Under the pieces are notes generated by a model. That model was not told where the DNA came from and searched no databases. It was given only the letters and a program-made list of their open reading frames with translations. From positions 2,170,001-2,234,000 of the forward strand of contig JAZGTN010000097.1 in the NCBI GenBank assembly GCA_037783415.1: a stretch of DNA of 64,000 nucleotides, written 5' to 3'. The translations under genes were made by a program, and so were the position numbers. Positions 35,401-39,935 of this stretch are shown here, piece after piece (the stretch's first letter is position 1; each line of letters opens with the position of its first letter). This DNA is from Leptasterias polaris. Taxonomy: Eukaryota > Echinodermata > Asteroidea > Forcipulatida > Asteriidae.

Positions 35401-38400
35401 CCTTGCCTAATATCGTCTCGACAGTTCAAAAACGTTGTATCTTGATTTTGCAATAACGTTGTATTTCCTAGTAAGAAAAAGGCTTGGTGCAAAACTCATT
35501 GTATCTTGGTACCTGAGGTACTGTGTGTACAACTGGGATACTTTCAAGCAGATACAACATTTGTGCACTTTCAAACTGGCGTGTCATGTAAATGCTTTTT
35601 ATTGGGATAGGACCTTTTTGCACAGACATGACCAGACATTCATGAACGTCATATCTTTCTAAAAAAACACTCATGTAATTGTTTACAATGTTATCAGAAC
35701 AACTCCCAAGAGCTTTGAGACATACCTCCCACGGTGGCACACCTTCTCGGAATTTCTCATTTATCAACACAACAATGGACAGCACATGAGTCTTGCTCGC
35801 CTGCAATATGAAAAAGATGGAGGAAAATAAAACATATAACATTTTTAAAAACTCTAACAAAGAAATAGATTATTCTTTTTGAAAAAGAGATTATTCAAAA
35901 GAATTTCCAAAATCTAAAGAAACCTGCAAATATGTGTATATAAAAATGTACCTGCTGTGTGCAGTAGAAATACAACGGTAAACCCCATTTTCCAAGTCCT
36001 TCATCTAAACTAACTCAGGCCTGGATTTACAATGAGGCCACAAAGACCATGGCTTCTGTTGCCCTGGTCGTGGCCTTTGTACCCCTTCTAATGCGGCAGG
36101 AGAATAAATAGCGAGACAAGTTCTCAAGAACAAATCTACACAGCAATGTAGTTATATACACATGTTACCACAGACTTAATTCACATTGATACTGTAACGG
36201 TCACCGATTGGCCAGTAGGGGGCGCCAGCACGACCCCCAGTCGGAGAACTGCTGGCGGCCCCTGCAGGCCAATCGGGGAAACCTGTTCGCTAGTGAAGCA
36301 GCTCCTGTCGTCCTTCTGTATTTTGGTGTTTACATGTTGAGACTGAAATAAAAGAGCTCCCACTCGGAAGCCTTGAAAGAGAATAAATAGTCCACCTTGT
36401 GTCTCTCCAAGTTGTGTGTTAACAAGCCCACAGTCGACGCTACATTGGTGGCAGCGGCGGCATAGTTTAGAGGACCGGACAAGAAGGTAAATTCGTGTTA
36501 TTTCTGGGATGCTGAACACACGAGGCCAGGGTAGAGAAGCATCGGACTCTCCACAGGCAGGAGACGATGGGTACCGGGGGGAGGCCAGACTGGCTCCCCG
36601 AGCCGGGGACTATTCATCAGTGTGGATGACTTGTTATCCTTCGAGGGATCAGAGGACAAGGGGGAAGTTTTATCCCCAGAGATTTTATGGGGTTCTCGGG
36701 GGCTACTCATCAGTGTTGATGATTTGTTGTCCTTCGAGGGACCAGAGGACACAGGGGAAGTTTTATCCCCAGAGATATTATGGGGGTCCCTGGGACTGTC
36801 AGGCCTGGCTGGACGTGGGGAAATGCTCGTAGGGACAGGCCAGGACGAGACACCTTTCATTTGTAGCAGCCCCTCGCTGCGTGCACATCCACGTTGGACC
36901 CACGGATCCACTCAGAGCCGTCTCGTCCGACACACATTCATACACCAGACACACATTTCACATCAGAGCAGCCCCACGCTGCGTACACATTTACGTTGGT
37001 CGCACGGATCGACTCGGAGCTGTCCCGTCCGACACGCATTCACACACAAGACACACATTTCACTTCAGAGCAGTCCCACCCTGCGTGCGCATCTACGTCG
37101 GACGTACGGATCCCGTCTGACACGCACACACGCACCAGACACTTGTTTTCTATTTCAGCAGCCCCACCGCACTCACTTGGGCGCACCGGACGCACGGATC
37201 CACTCGGAGCCGTCCCGGAGTTGGGGTGACAGGAGACGGACTAGACGTACCCGCCATCAACTCGGCGCTGGAAGAGGAGCTGATGGAATGGGGGGAGGTT
37301 CACGACCACTCGAACCCAGCGCGAGATAAGCCATCTGGAAAGTGGGATTGTGACATCCCGGAACGATCCCCGTTTTTCTCCCCACCACACCTTTGGAGGC
37401 GACCCCCACCGAACCGGCCGGAGGCCGGAAGCGACGCACCAGAACACACAACACCACCTCCGCCGGAACTGAGCGATTTCTTCTCCCTGGGGGTCGGGCC
37501 GGACGAAGAGGACCAACTCCACTCGGAGCGGCCTCTGACAACACCTTCCCCAGCGGCGGAGGGTAGCTCTGACTGGGACCCCTTTCGGTTGAGCAGAGGA
37601 CGCCGACGCTCCGGACACCTAGCCGGACGGCGAGGCAACCACCAACACGTCTTCACCACACCATCATGTCAGGCGGATAACAGCACCCAGACGGAGAGCG
37701 CCGCCCGACCCGTCTCCCCTTCGGATGACAACACCCAGACGGGGAGCGCCGCCCGACCCGTCTCCCCTGCGGATGACAACACCCAGACGGAGAGCACCGC
37801 CCGACCAGCTTCTTTTGCGGATAACAGCACCAAGGTTGCGGCGACATTCATCGAGGACCACTTCCAGTACCCCTGCCAGTACCCCCGCCTCCACGATTTC
37901 CCGAAGGAGTTCCCCACAGTTTTGGGAACAGAGACAGTTTCCCCTAAAGTTTTGTTTGTGTGCTTTGTAAAGGGGTTCGCCTCGCTGGCGGAGCGCCGGT
38001 GCTCGCTGCCTGCTTCTGGGACAAGCAGGGTCCTAGGAGGGGGCAGTGTAACGGCCACCGATTGACCAGTAGGGGTTGCCAGCACGACTCCCCGTCGGAG
38101 AACTGCTGGCCGCCCCCTGCAGGCCAATCGGTGAAACCCGCCCGCCCGAGAGGGCGTCCTCTGGCTTCGGCCTTCTTTCTCGTGTAAAGTCAGGACTTGT
38201 TGAGTGTAAATAAAGCTCCGGAACAACGGACAGGAAAGCCAGTTAATTGTACATTCTTGTGTCATTTAAAGCTGTGTGCATCGCAACCCCGGTCGACACT
38301 ACAATACCATGCAATGCCTTAAACCCCATGATGATGGTTTTACCTTTTCTGGAATGTAATTGGGCCACAGGTAGTTCTCCAAGTATTGACTGAACTCTAA

Positions 38401-39464
38401 GAGCATGACCCTCCTGATGGCAAACCTGTCAACAAAACAAAATAAACAGAGTTTTTAGAGGCAGCAAAGGTTTAAGAGAAATTGTCAATATGTCCCTACA
38501 TGTTAAGCACAGTACAACATTAGTGAGGACCTATTTTACAATCATTTAAGAACTATTCTGAAGCTAACCTAATGAAAGCTCGTTAACCACTTCACATTGG
38601 ATGATGTCTTTACCCACAAGGTTTTTTGGGGGACAGACTTACGGCAGATGTTTTTAATGCCTAGAACAACTTCAGATTTCCCTCGTTTTTTTGCTTACAG
38701 CCGGAAGGCCGACGCTTTTATCCACCTGGACTTTCCAGTGTGTAGCGTGTTGAGGCAGGCACCTACCATGATCTGTTTTGTTTCCCGCAAACAAAGAGCG
38801 GCAACAAGTTCTGGAAAACATGCCTTATAAAATCTCTTTTCCAGGGGTTATTGAGTAATCCCCTTGTTTTACAAATGTGGCATACAAGAATGGACAGGCT
38901 GCCACCATTGTTCGTCATTATATTCGGCTCAATGGGAGGTCAAGTCTGAGCAAAGTGGTTATAAAAAAAACTTACTTATTCTGGATCAGCTCCCTGTTGT
39001 AAACATCTTCAATGACCTTCAAAGAAAATTAATAACAAATATATGAATTTTCTTTACGTGAAGTTGGTCAATATTGTCAATGTCACCGGTTTGTCTCCAC
39101 AAAAAGCAGACACATCTTCGTCTCACACTTGGGTTTAGTTTCCTTTTTTGTTTTTCTGTTCAACTAGTTATTCGTGTCTGAATTTATTTTGGCCTTTGCA
39201 TTCATTTTTTGGTTACTTTCTTTCATTTACTTTTGTTTTGTCAATGCTTTATGGCATTATTTTTCTTTGTTGAGTAATTAATCGCAATAAAAATAATTCA
39301 AAATCTGAAAATATTTCCAAACTGACCTTTGGCTCAAAACTCCTCCTGGGGAGATGACTGTGTGGTGCCCAGTATTCACTAGCCAGCTGAGTCAGTATAT
39401 CGGCATTGATCTGCTCAATTGTCGGAGCTTGGCCCCTGCCTACTCCCTTAGGAGTCACACTCAT
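4000..39464 (-). CDS. AQR: Aquarius intron-binding RNA helicase, 37 exons, 3' end not seen
   Basis: Aquarius is the SF1 helicase that binds the intron upstream of the branch site in the spliceosome as part of the intron-binding complex, and links splicing to snoRNP and R-loop handling in the nucleus. I traced 37 exons on the minus strand that join in phase to 1383 residues. The N-terminal alpha-helical (ARM-like) region covers about residues 1-410, the beta-rich and pointer regions about 410-800, and the two RecA domains about 800-1345. Helicase motifs seen: Walker A GPPGTGKT at 824-831, motif Ia around IVTHSNQ (852-858), motif II EESAQ at 1064-1068, motif [12 protein letters not shown] at 1097-1105, motif [10 protein letters not shown] at 1263-1271, motif [10 protein letters not shown] at 1296-1303. 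Start chosen at 39464 because it aligns with the family N-terminus. The human protein is about 100 residues longer at the C-terminus; that tail was not found. Identity is certain from long near-identical blocks. Confidence 0.97.
4240..4428 (+). repeat. SINE-like fragment with B-box-like sequence
   Basis: Contains GGGAATCTGACAGG, shared with the SINE near 20490, and a tRNA B-box-like GGTTCAAATCC at 4376-4386. It stops where the TAA-flanked transposon begins. Orientation of the parts relative to the 20.5 kb copy is mixed, so this may be a rearranged piece. Confidence 0.4.
4430..6267. mobile_element. TAA-flanked DNA transposon, PIF/Harbinger-like
   Basis: 1838-bp element with inverted repeats of about 33 bp that differ at one base; the left starts GGCCATTCCAATTTTATT and the right complement starts GGCCGTTCCAATTTTATT. 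It is flanked by TAA (4427-4429 and 6268-6270), the TWA duplication typical of PIF/Harbinger. No intact transposase is visible. A minus-strand open stretch at 5550-5918 (122 codons, cysteine-rich with a CNGC) may be a remnant or cargo that I cannot name. A large foldback lies inside at 4998-5422. Located in AQR intron 36. Confidence 0.75.
4998..5422. repeat. Nested foldback (two concentric hairpin stems)
   Basis: Outer arms of about 44 bp: 4998-5045 (GAACTGCTCCAAAATCCATG onward) and its complement at about 5378-5422, with a few mismatches. Inner arms: GCGCATTCTTGGGATTTGCA near 5126 and its near-complement near 5209-5230. Lies within the TAA-flanked element. Confidence 0.7.
6925..6987 (-). CDS. 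AQR: AQR exon 36 (residues 1325-1345)
   Basis: [20 protein letters not shown] plus K, phase 0 at both ends. The PTTRK block is conserved. Confidence 0.93.
7288..7399 (-). CDS. AQR: AQR exon 35 (motif VI, residues 1287-1324)
   Basis: [20 protein letters not shown] with the arginine-finger motif VI, ending near ELSPTFNL. Confidence 0.98.
7998..8083 (-). CDS. AQR: AQR exon 34 (motif V, residues 1259-1286)
   Basis: [20 protein letters not shown] followed by KTRAVGHI: helicase motif V. Donor GTTGGT. Confidence 0.97.
8243..9777. mobile_element. TTAA-flanked MITE, family 4, interrupted copy
   Basis: Ends AGGTAGAGTCATAGAT and the complement of AGGTAGGGTCATAGATTGG, flanked by TTAA at 8239-8242 and 9778-9781. 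It is interrupted by the TA-flanked element at 8276-9371. A second family member lies at 49224-49685. In AQR intron 33. Confidence 0.75.
8276..9371. mobile_element. DNA transposon with perfect 25-bp or longer TIRs, TA target
   Basis: Inverted ends are identical: CCGTAATTTCCTGCGGATAA at 8276 onward and its complement ending at 9371, extending through GACGCG. Flanked by TA on both sides (8274-8275, 9372-9373), consistent with Tc1/mariner-type insertion; an ATG triplet also flanks both sides, so a 3-bp duplication cannot be excluded. About 1.1 kb with no recognisable transposase. Two imperfect 60-bp direct repeats lie near 9025-9125. Confidence 0.75.
9840..10010 (-). CDS. AQR: AQR exon 33 (residues 1202-1258)
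   Basis: [20 protein letters not shown] through [20 protein letters not shown], part of RecA2. Confidence 0.98.
10306..10679. mobile_element. MITE with CAGGGCTCGAATTT ends
   Basis: Left end CAGGGCTCGAATTTGGG and right end its complement AAATTCGAGCCCTG give about 14-bp inverted repeats around 374 bp. Related sequences are seen at 19468-19710, 7030-7110 and 17945-18170. In AQR intron 32. Confidence 0.7.
10767..10938 (-). CDS. AQR: AQR exon 32 (residues 1144-1201)
   Basis: [20 protein letters not shown] through [20 protein letters not shown]. Confidence 0.98.
10960..11290 (-). repeat. tRNA-derived SINE with (ATT)n tail
   Basis: Minus-strand SINE. The tail is the AAT repeat at 10960-10994, the 3' body includes the shared TATATAGCGC motif, and the head includes CGACCGGGAAACGAAC, a degenerate B box. 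It stops about 25 bases from the AQR exon 31 donor. Confidence 0.7.
11314..11501 (-). CDS. AQR: AQR exon 31 (motif III, residues 1082-1143)
   Basis: [20 protein letters not shown] through [10 protein letters not shown] and [14 protein letters not shown] ends within about 25 bases of its donor. Confidence 0.98.
11995..12335 (-). pseudogene. Non-LTR retrotransposon 3' end fragment
   Basis: In the minus-strand frames, pieces resemble the C-terminal end of CR1/L2-type reverse transcriptase ORFs ([12 protein letters not shown] and FKSKLKTHLF), followed by a short 3' UTR and an ATT repeat at 11993-12001. Frames are broken. Confidence 0.5.
12360..12645 (-). repeat. tRNA-derived SINE with (ATT)n tail
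   Basis: Starts with the AAT tail and TTATATAGCGC, includes CTCCCTGGGGAGTATACAG and the head motif complementary to GTCCTTGAGCAAGACAC. Same family as 60951-61303. Confidence 0.75.
12743..12784. repeat. Paired GC-rich hairpins
   Basis: Two adjacent perfect palindromic stems in AT-rich DNA: GGGGCC-GA-GGCCCC (12743-12756) and GGGGGC-AGC-GCCCCC (12770-12784). Confidence 0.7.
12948..13590. mobile_element. Putative DNA transposon with diverged TIRs
   Basis: Left end has GGTTACCCGACCGACC and AAACTTTTTATTCGG; the right end carries near-complementary CCGAACAATAAAAAGTAAAC and GGTCGGTTAACC. The interior has a run of TGCGCAA-type palindromes (13285-13410). No protein recognised. Confidence 0.45.
14282..14353 (-). 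CDS. AQR: AQR exon 30 (motif II, residues 1058-1081)
   Basis: [20 protein letters not shown]: the DEAD-like motif reads EESAQ, where vertebrates have EEAAQ as I recall. Confidence 0.96.
14440..14700 (-). repeat. tRNA-like SINE head split by a 161-bp insert
   Basis: On the minus strand an A-box-like TTCGCTCAGTTGGTAAAGC (about 14647-14665) and a B-box-like GTTCAAATCTC (about 14446) belong to one tRNA-like unit. They are separated by an insert at 14479-14639 flanked by CCGG on both sides. The undisrupted relative is at 20525-20590. Confidence 0.6.
14479..14639. mobile_element. 161-bp MITE inserted between SINE A and B boxes
   Basis: Flanked by CCGG duplications (14475-14478 and 14640-14643). 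Its ends TGTGGTAGGAGATTC and the complement of the other end, TGTCATAGGGAAATC, are imperfect inverted repeats. Interior is poly-C rich. Confidence 0.55.
14790..14927 (-). CDS. AQR: AQR exon 29 (residues 1012-1057)
   Basis: [20 protein letters not shown] then [19 protein letters not shown], highly conserved. Confidence 0.98.
15440..15481 (-). CDS. AQR: AQR exon 28 (residues 998-1011)
   Basis: 42-bp exon, [14 protein letters not shown], phase 0 at both ends. Confidence 0.93.
15725..15772 (-). CDS. AQR: AQR exon 27 (residues 982-997)
   Basis: 48-bp exon, [16 protein letters not shown], phase 0 at both ends. Confidence 0.93.
16012..16134 (-). CDS. AQR: AQR exon 26 (residues 941-981)
   Basis: 41 codons: [18 protein letters not shown] through [12 protein letters not shown]. 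Confidence 0.95.
16317..16452 (-). CDS. AQR: AQR exon 25 (residues 895-940), GC donor
   Basis: Encodes [20 protein letters not shown] through [11 protein letters not shown]. The donor reads CAG|GCAAG, a GC-AG intron, unlike the GT donors of the other introns. Confidence 0.94.
17068..17264. mobile_element. MITE carrying a GGAGCC expansion
   Basis: Ends match as inverted repeats of about 30 bp: GGGCATTTCTCAAACCTCGG on the left and, as complement, GGGCCTTTCTCAAACCTCGG on the right. Just inside the right arm is a GGAGCC hexanucleotide array. Confidence 0.65.
17168..17243 (+). repeat. (GGAGCC)n microsatellite
   Basis: About 12 copies of GGAGCC with one GCCAGA variant, inside a MITE. It reads as a Gly-Ser repeat on the minus strand but is not part of a gene. 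Confidence 0.9.
18204..18313 (-). CDS. AQR: AQR exon 24 (residues 859-894)
   Basis: [20 protein letters not shown] followed by [16 protein letters not shown]. Confidence 0.97.
18378..18450 (-). repeat. SINE tail fragment
   Basis: AATAATGATAATAACACAG followed by TTCTTATATAGCGCATC, the 3' end of the ATT-tailed SINE, cut by the family 1 TTAA MITE. Confidence 0.65.
18455..18667 (+). mobile_element. TTAA-flanked MITE, family 1, copy 2
   Basis: Same 213-bp sequence as 19-231, between TTAA (18451-18454) and a mutated TCAA (18668-18671). It has inserted into the ATT-side part of a SINE (18378-18450). Confidence 0.85.
19468..19710. repeat. Diverged copy of the CAGGGCTCGAATTT MITE
   Basis: Begins AGGGCTTGAATTTGGGG and shares the central blocks with 10306-10679, including GGCCTCGGGCCTG near its end. 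The right inverted repeat is decayed. Confidence 0.55.
19759..19869 (-). CDS. AQR: AQR exon 23 (Walker A, residues 822-858)
   Basis: [20 protein letters not shown] then TLIVTHSNQ: helicase motifs I and Ia. Confidence 0.98.
20294..20363 (-). CDS. AQR: AQR exon 22 (residues 798-821)
   Basis: Encodes [20 protein letters not shown] and GLTM, the region before Walker A, with a Q-motif-like glutamine. Confidence 0.97.
20470..20770 (-). repeat. tRNA-derived SINE, intact head
   Basis: The minus strand carries TAGCTCAGTTGGTAGAGC (A box) and GTAGGTTCAAATTACGC (B box), spaced as in a tRNA, followed by an unrelated tail. It is not a functional tRNA gene as far as I can see: the acceptor stem is not restored. 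Confidence 0.65.
20935..21078 (-). CDS. AQR: AQR exon 21 (residues 750-797)
   Basis: Begins [20 protein letters not shown], a lysine/glutamate-rich linker, and ends with [17 protein letters not shown] just before the helicase core. Confidence 0.95.
21422..21666 (-). CDS. AQR: AQR exon 20 (residues 669-749)
   Basis: Largest exon, 81 codons plus two bases. [20 protein letters not shown] continues to PPF; almost identical to vertebrate AQR as I recall it. Confidence 0.98.
22100..22266 (-). CDS. AQR: AQR exon 19 (residues 613-668)
   Basis: Encodes [20 protein letters not shown] through [14 protein letters not shown]. Donor GTGGGT. Confidence 0.97.
22839..23009 (-). CDS. AQR: AQR exon 18 (residues 556-612)
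   Basis: Encodes [20 protein letters not shown] through [21 protein letters not shown] poly-C/G tract (22819-22831) lies just past the donor. Confidence 0.97.
23244..23370 (-). CDS. AQR: AQR exon 17 (residues 514-555)
   Basis: Encodes [18 protein letters not shown] and the following [15 protein letters not shown], a strongly conserved segment. Confidence 0.97.
23447..23800 (+). repeat. tRNA-derived SINE (CGTGTT head)
   Basis: Head TTCGTGGCTGAGCGACTAAG with a degenerate B box GGGTTCAAGTC, then the shared block GTCCTTGAGCAAGATAC. Same family as 60951-61303 and 62813-63180. Confidence 0.75.
23819..23919 (-). CDS. AQR: AQR exon 16 (residues 480-513)
   Basis: Encodes [17 protein letters not shown] and [10 protein letters not shown]. 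Confidence 0.95.
24280..24668 (+). repeat. 17-bp minisatellite, about 22 copies
   Basis: Unit close to GGAGGCTTATTTCCATT. Three units equal 51 bp, so open reading frames run through it with a 17-residue period; these are artefacts. It lies in AQR intron 15 and reaches within about 10 bases of the exon 15 donor. Confidence 0.95.
24677..24769 (-). CDS. AQR: AQR exon 15 (residues 449-479)
   Basis: Encodes [20 protein letters not shown] and [10 protein letters not shown]. The donor sits only a few bases from a 17-bp minisatellite. Confidence 0.96.
25004..25124 (-). CDS. AQR: AQR exon 14 (residues 409-448)
   Basis: 40 codons plus one base: [20 protein letters not shown] then [15 protein letters not shown], near-identical to the family. 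Confidence 0.97.
25908..26136 (+). mobile_element. ATAGATAG MITE, copy 1
   Basis: About 225-bp element with ends ATAGATAGGTTGCAG and GGGAACTATCTAT and a shared inner motif CATCTTTACGGGCA near both ends as inverted repeat. GC-rich interior with GCGTGAGAACGGCGTGC. Confidence 0.75.
26259..26605 (+). mobile_element. TTAA-flanked MITE, family 3, diverged copy
   Basis: 347 bp between TTAA at 26255-26258 and 26606-26609. Starts AGGCACAGTGTACTTTGG and ends ATTACCAAAAGTATACCC; body shares GTTTTTGAGAAAGAGGTAAT and CTTCGATGACCAA with 44070-44443. Confidence 0.75.
26902..27132 (-). mobile_element. ATAGATAG MITE, copy 2 (inverted)
   Basis: Reverse-complement copy of 25908-26136 with the same ends. The two form an inverted pair about 770 bp apart in AQR intron 13. 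Confidence 0.75.
27371..27473 (-). CDS. AQR: AQR exon 13 (residues 374-408)
   Basis: Encodes [20 protein letters not shown] and DKGFLLELM. First base completes the codon split after exon 12. Confidence 0.93.
28206..28309 (-). CDS. AQR: AQR exon 12 (residues 340-373)
   Basis: 34 codons plus two bases: [20 protein letters not shown] followed by VDTRKAL. Donor GTAAGT. Confidence 0.93.
28660..29110 (+). repeat. Dispersed repeat shared with 55690-56005
   Basis: Shares blocks such as TACCTAGTACCAGC, GGGACTATTTA versus GGGCTATTTAG, and ATCACGTGATTGGTT with the later copy. No coding capacity recognised. Confidence 0.55.
29133..29246 (-). CDS. AQR: AQR exon 11 (residues 302-339)
   Basis: 38 codons starting [15 protein letters not shown]; phase 0 at both ends. 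A pyrimidine tract precedes the acceptor. Confidence 0.95.
29622..29735 (-). CDS. AQR: AQR exon 10 (residues 264-301)
   Basis: 38 codons starting [20 protein letters not shown]; phase 0 at both ends. Confidence 0.95.
29790..29985 (-). repeat. tRNA-derived SINE fragment
   Basis: The minus strand has the head GGCCAAGCGGTCTTGCG and GGGTTCGAGTCCTGACC (B box) and the CTTAAGCAAGACACTTGG block. Confidence 0.7.
30315..30379 (-). CDS. AQR: AQR exon 9 (residues 242-263)
   Basis: Encodes [17 protein letters not shown], a highly conserved AQR block. Confidence 0.96.
30529..30716 (+). mobile_element. CTTAAG MITE, copy
   Basis: Starts GCCCAATTTAATAGAGCTG and ends GCTTAAGAAGCTCTATG, with the shared core GGTTACCAGCC and CTGGTATCCTGCTC. 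Confidence 0.75.
30889..31081 (+). mobile_element. CTTAAG MITE, best-preserved copy
   Basis: Inverted ends GCCCAATTTCATAGAGCTGC and GCAGCTCTATGAAATCGGGC, each containing CTTAAG just inside. About 193 bp, no coding. Best reference for the family in this window. Confidence 0.85.
31245..31321 (-). CDS. AQR: AQR exon 8 (residues 216-241)
   Basis: Encodes [19 protein letters not shown] and SIPET; enters and leaves with split codons that join correctly to exons 7 and 9. Confidence 0.93.
31429..31580. mobile_element. TAGACC MITE with CRE-like inner ends, copy 1
   Basis: Perfect 14-bp inverted ends TAGACCCCTTGCAT, followed on the left by ATGACGTCA. 152 bp. Same architecture as 54818-54990. Confidence 0.75.
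32319..32419 (-). CDS. AQR: AQR exon 7 (residues 183-215)
   Basis: 33 codons plus two bases; [20 protein letters not shown] block matches the family. Donor GTAGGT. Confidence 0.92.
32678..33405 (+). repeat. 52-bp satellite, 14 copies, AQR intron 6
   Basis: Near-identical tandem units containing AAAGCTAGCCATCAAGAGG and GCTGACTAATCAGTATTAC. One unit has GTGTTAC instead of GTATTAC. No ORF. Confidence 0.97.
33458..33526 (-). CDS. AQR: AQR exon 6 (residues 160-182)
   Basis: 23 codons, [18 protein letters not shown] and following residues. Its downstream intron carries the 52-bp satellite. Confidence 0.93.
33858..34039 (+). mobile_element. CTTAAG MITE, diverged copy
   Basis: Starts GGGCCCAATTTCACAAAG and ends GCAGCTCTATGGAATTGG; shares the central CTGGTATCCTAC block. 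Confidence 0.7.
34442..34582 (-). CDS. AQR: AQR exon 5 (residues 113-159)
   Basis: 47 codons, from [13 protein letters not shown] to FLIHCFNSL, matching the N-terminal helical domain. Phase 0 at both ends. Confidence 0.95.
35202..35382 (+). mobile_element. CTTAAG MITE, copy
   Basis: Starts GCCCAGTTTCATACAGCTGC and ends GCTTAAGCAGCTATATC then AAATTGGGCCC. Confidence 0.75.
35726..35800 (-). CDS. AQR: AQR exon 4 (residues 88-112)
   Basis: Encodes [20 protein letters not shown] and PPWE, 25 codons, phase 0 at both ends. Confidence 0.93.
36193..36444 (+). repeat. Left LTR
   Basis: 252 bp, TGTAACGGTCACCG to GTCGACGCTACA. The first 95 bases match the right LTR closely; the middle hardly does. Contains a polyadenylation-like AATAAA in the GAATAAATAG stretch. 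Confidence 0.8.
36600..37150 (+). repeat. Tandem repeats in the retrotransposon leader
   Basis: Two copies of a roughly 90-bp unit with GAAGTTTTATCCCCAGAGAT (36605-36790), then three to four copies of a roughly 95-bp unit with GACACACATTTCA and CGTCCGACACGCATTC (36870-37150). Confidence 0.75.
37226..38065 (+). CDS. Unrecognised ORF in the LTR element (gag position)
   Basis: 279-codon ORF in the interior, in the position of gag, ending inside the right LTR. Proline-, serine- and acid-rich and probably disordered. It contains three 18-residue repeats of the type [15 protein letters not shown] at about 150-205. I see no zinc knuckle, protease or capsid-like major homology signature. It could be a diverged structural protein or an unconstrained GC-rich ORF; codons give no proof. 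Confidence 0.35.
   Translation: MTGDGLDVPAINSALEEELMEWGEVHDHSNPARDKPSGKWDCDIPERSPFFSPPHLWRRPPPNRPEAGSDAPEHTTPPPPELSDFFSLGVGPDEEDQLHSERPLTTPSPAAEGSSDWDPFRLSRGRRRSGHLAGRRGNHQHVFTTPSCQADNSTQTESAARPVSPSDDNTQTGSAARPVSPADDNTQTESTARPASFADNSTKVAATFIEDHFQYPCQYPRLHDFPKEFPTVLGTETVSPKVLFVCFVKGFASLAERRCSLPASGTSRVLGGGSVTATD
38047..38303 (+). repeat. Right LTR
   Basis: 257 bp, TGTAACGGCCACCG to GTCGACACTACA. Contains AATAAAGC near 38206. Central part differs strongly from the left LTR. Confidence 0.8.
38344..38425 (-). CDS. AQR: AQR exon 3 (residues 60-87)
   Basis: Encodes [20 protein letters not shown] and a short tail, matching the family. The LTR retrotransposon lies just downstream in intron 3. Confidence 0.95.
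38976..39016 (-). CDS. AQR: AQR exon 2 (residues 47-59)
   Basis: Small 41-bp exon encoding [13 protein letters not shown] plus two bases of the next codon. Flanked by AAG acceptor and GTAAGT donor. Confidence 0.85.
39327..39464 (-). CDS. AQR: AQR exon 1 (residues 1-46)
   Basis: Begins [12 protein letters not shown] and contains the conserved block [17 protein letters not shown]. Donor is AAAG|GTCAGT, ending in phase 0. An AG acceptor lies about 17 bases upstream of the ATG, so a separate 5' UTR exon probably exists further right. Confidence 0.9.
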
Positions 39465-39539
39465 TCTGTCCAAGTCTCTGAATATTAAACAAACTGAATC
39501 CTGTATGCAAAACCTGTGGATCAAATAAGAAAAATAAAA

Positions 39540-39935
39540 ATTCTGGGTTCTCATATAGTGCTTTTATTATACCTCGAGGGCATAAAAAAGCGCTTATTGT
39601 TTGTTCTTCGCAAGATAAGCAGAGCTATGTTTTGAATTGTTTATATACATGTAGCACCCGACCTTCCAGTTGTTACCAGGTGCTACAGTGCATTCAGAAG
39701 CACCAGGGCAAACCCCTTCTCTTTGCGATAAGTGTTACTTGGTTCTTTTATGTGCATTACACAACACACAGGACCTACGGCTTTATGTCCCATCAGAAGG
39801 AAAAAGCAATAATGAATCTGTTAAGTGTCTTGCTTGAGGACACAAGTGTCAAGACCAGGACCAAAACCCACACTCTGCTGATCACAAACACAAGAGCTTG
39901 TGTGCGGTGCCCTTGACCGCTTGGTCAGTCTGAAA
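39540..39935 (-). repeat. tRNA-derived SINE
   Basis: Minus strand: head GACCAAGCGGTCAAGG, then the CTCAAGCAAGACACTTAAC block and TTATCGCAAAGAGAAGG, shared with 10960-11290. Confidence 0.7.

Larger units (their letters stand above)
36193..38303 (+). mobile_element. Short LTR retrotransposon without pol
   Basis: 2.1-kb element in AQR intron 3. Direct terminal repeats start TGTAACGG and end ACACTACA or ACGCTACA. The flanks share ATAC (36189-36192 and 38304-38307), a target-site duplication. After the left LTR comes TTGGTGGCAGCGG, a likely tRNA primer binding site; before the right LTR is the purine tract AGGAGGGGGCAG. Only about 1.6 kb of interior remains and no protease, reverse transcriptase or integrase motif is visible, so it would depend on another element. 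The interior is GC-rich, unlike the surroundings. Confidence 0.85.

Noticed and set aside
36498..36911. 137-codon minus-strand ORF with SGDKTSP repeats
   Set aside because: Antisense of the tandem repeats in the LTR element leader.
36622..37329. 235-codon plus-strand ORF upstream of the gag-position ORF
   Set aside because: Composed largely of tandem-repeat translation; no domain, different frame from 37226-38065.
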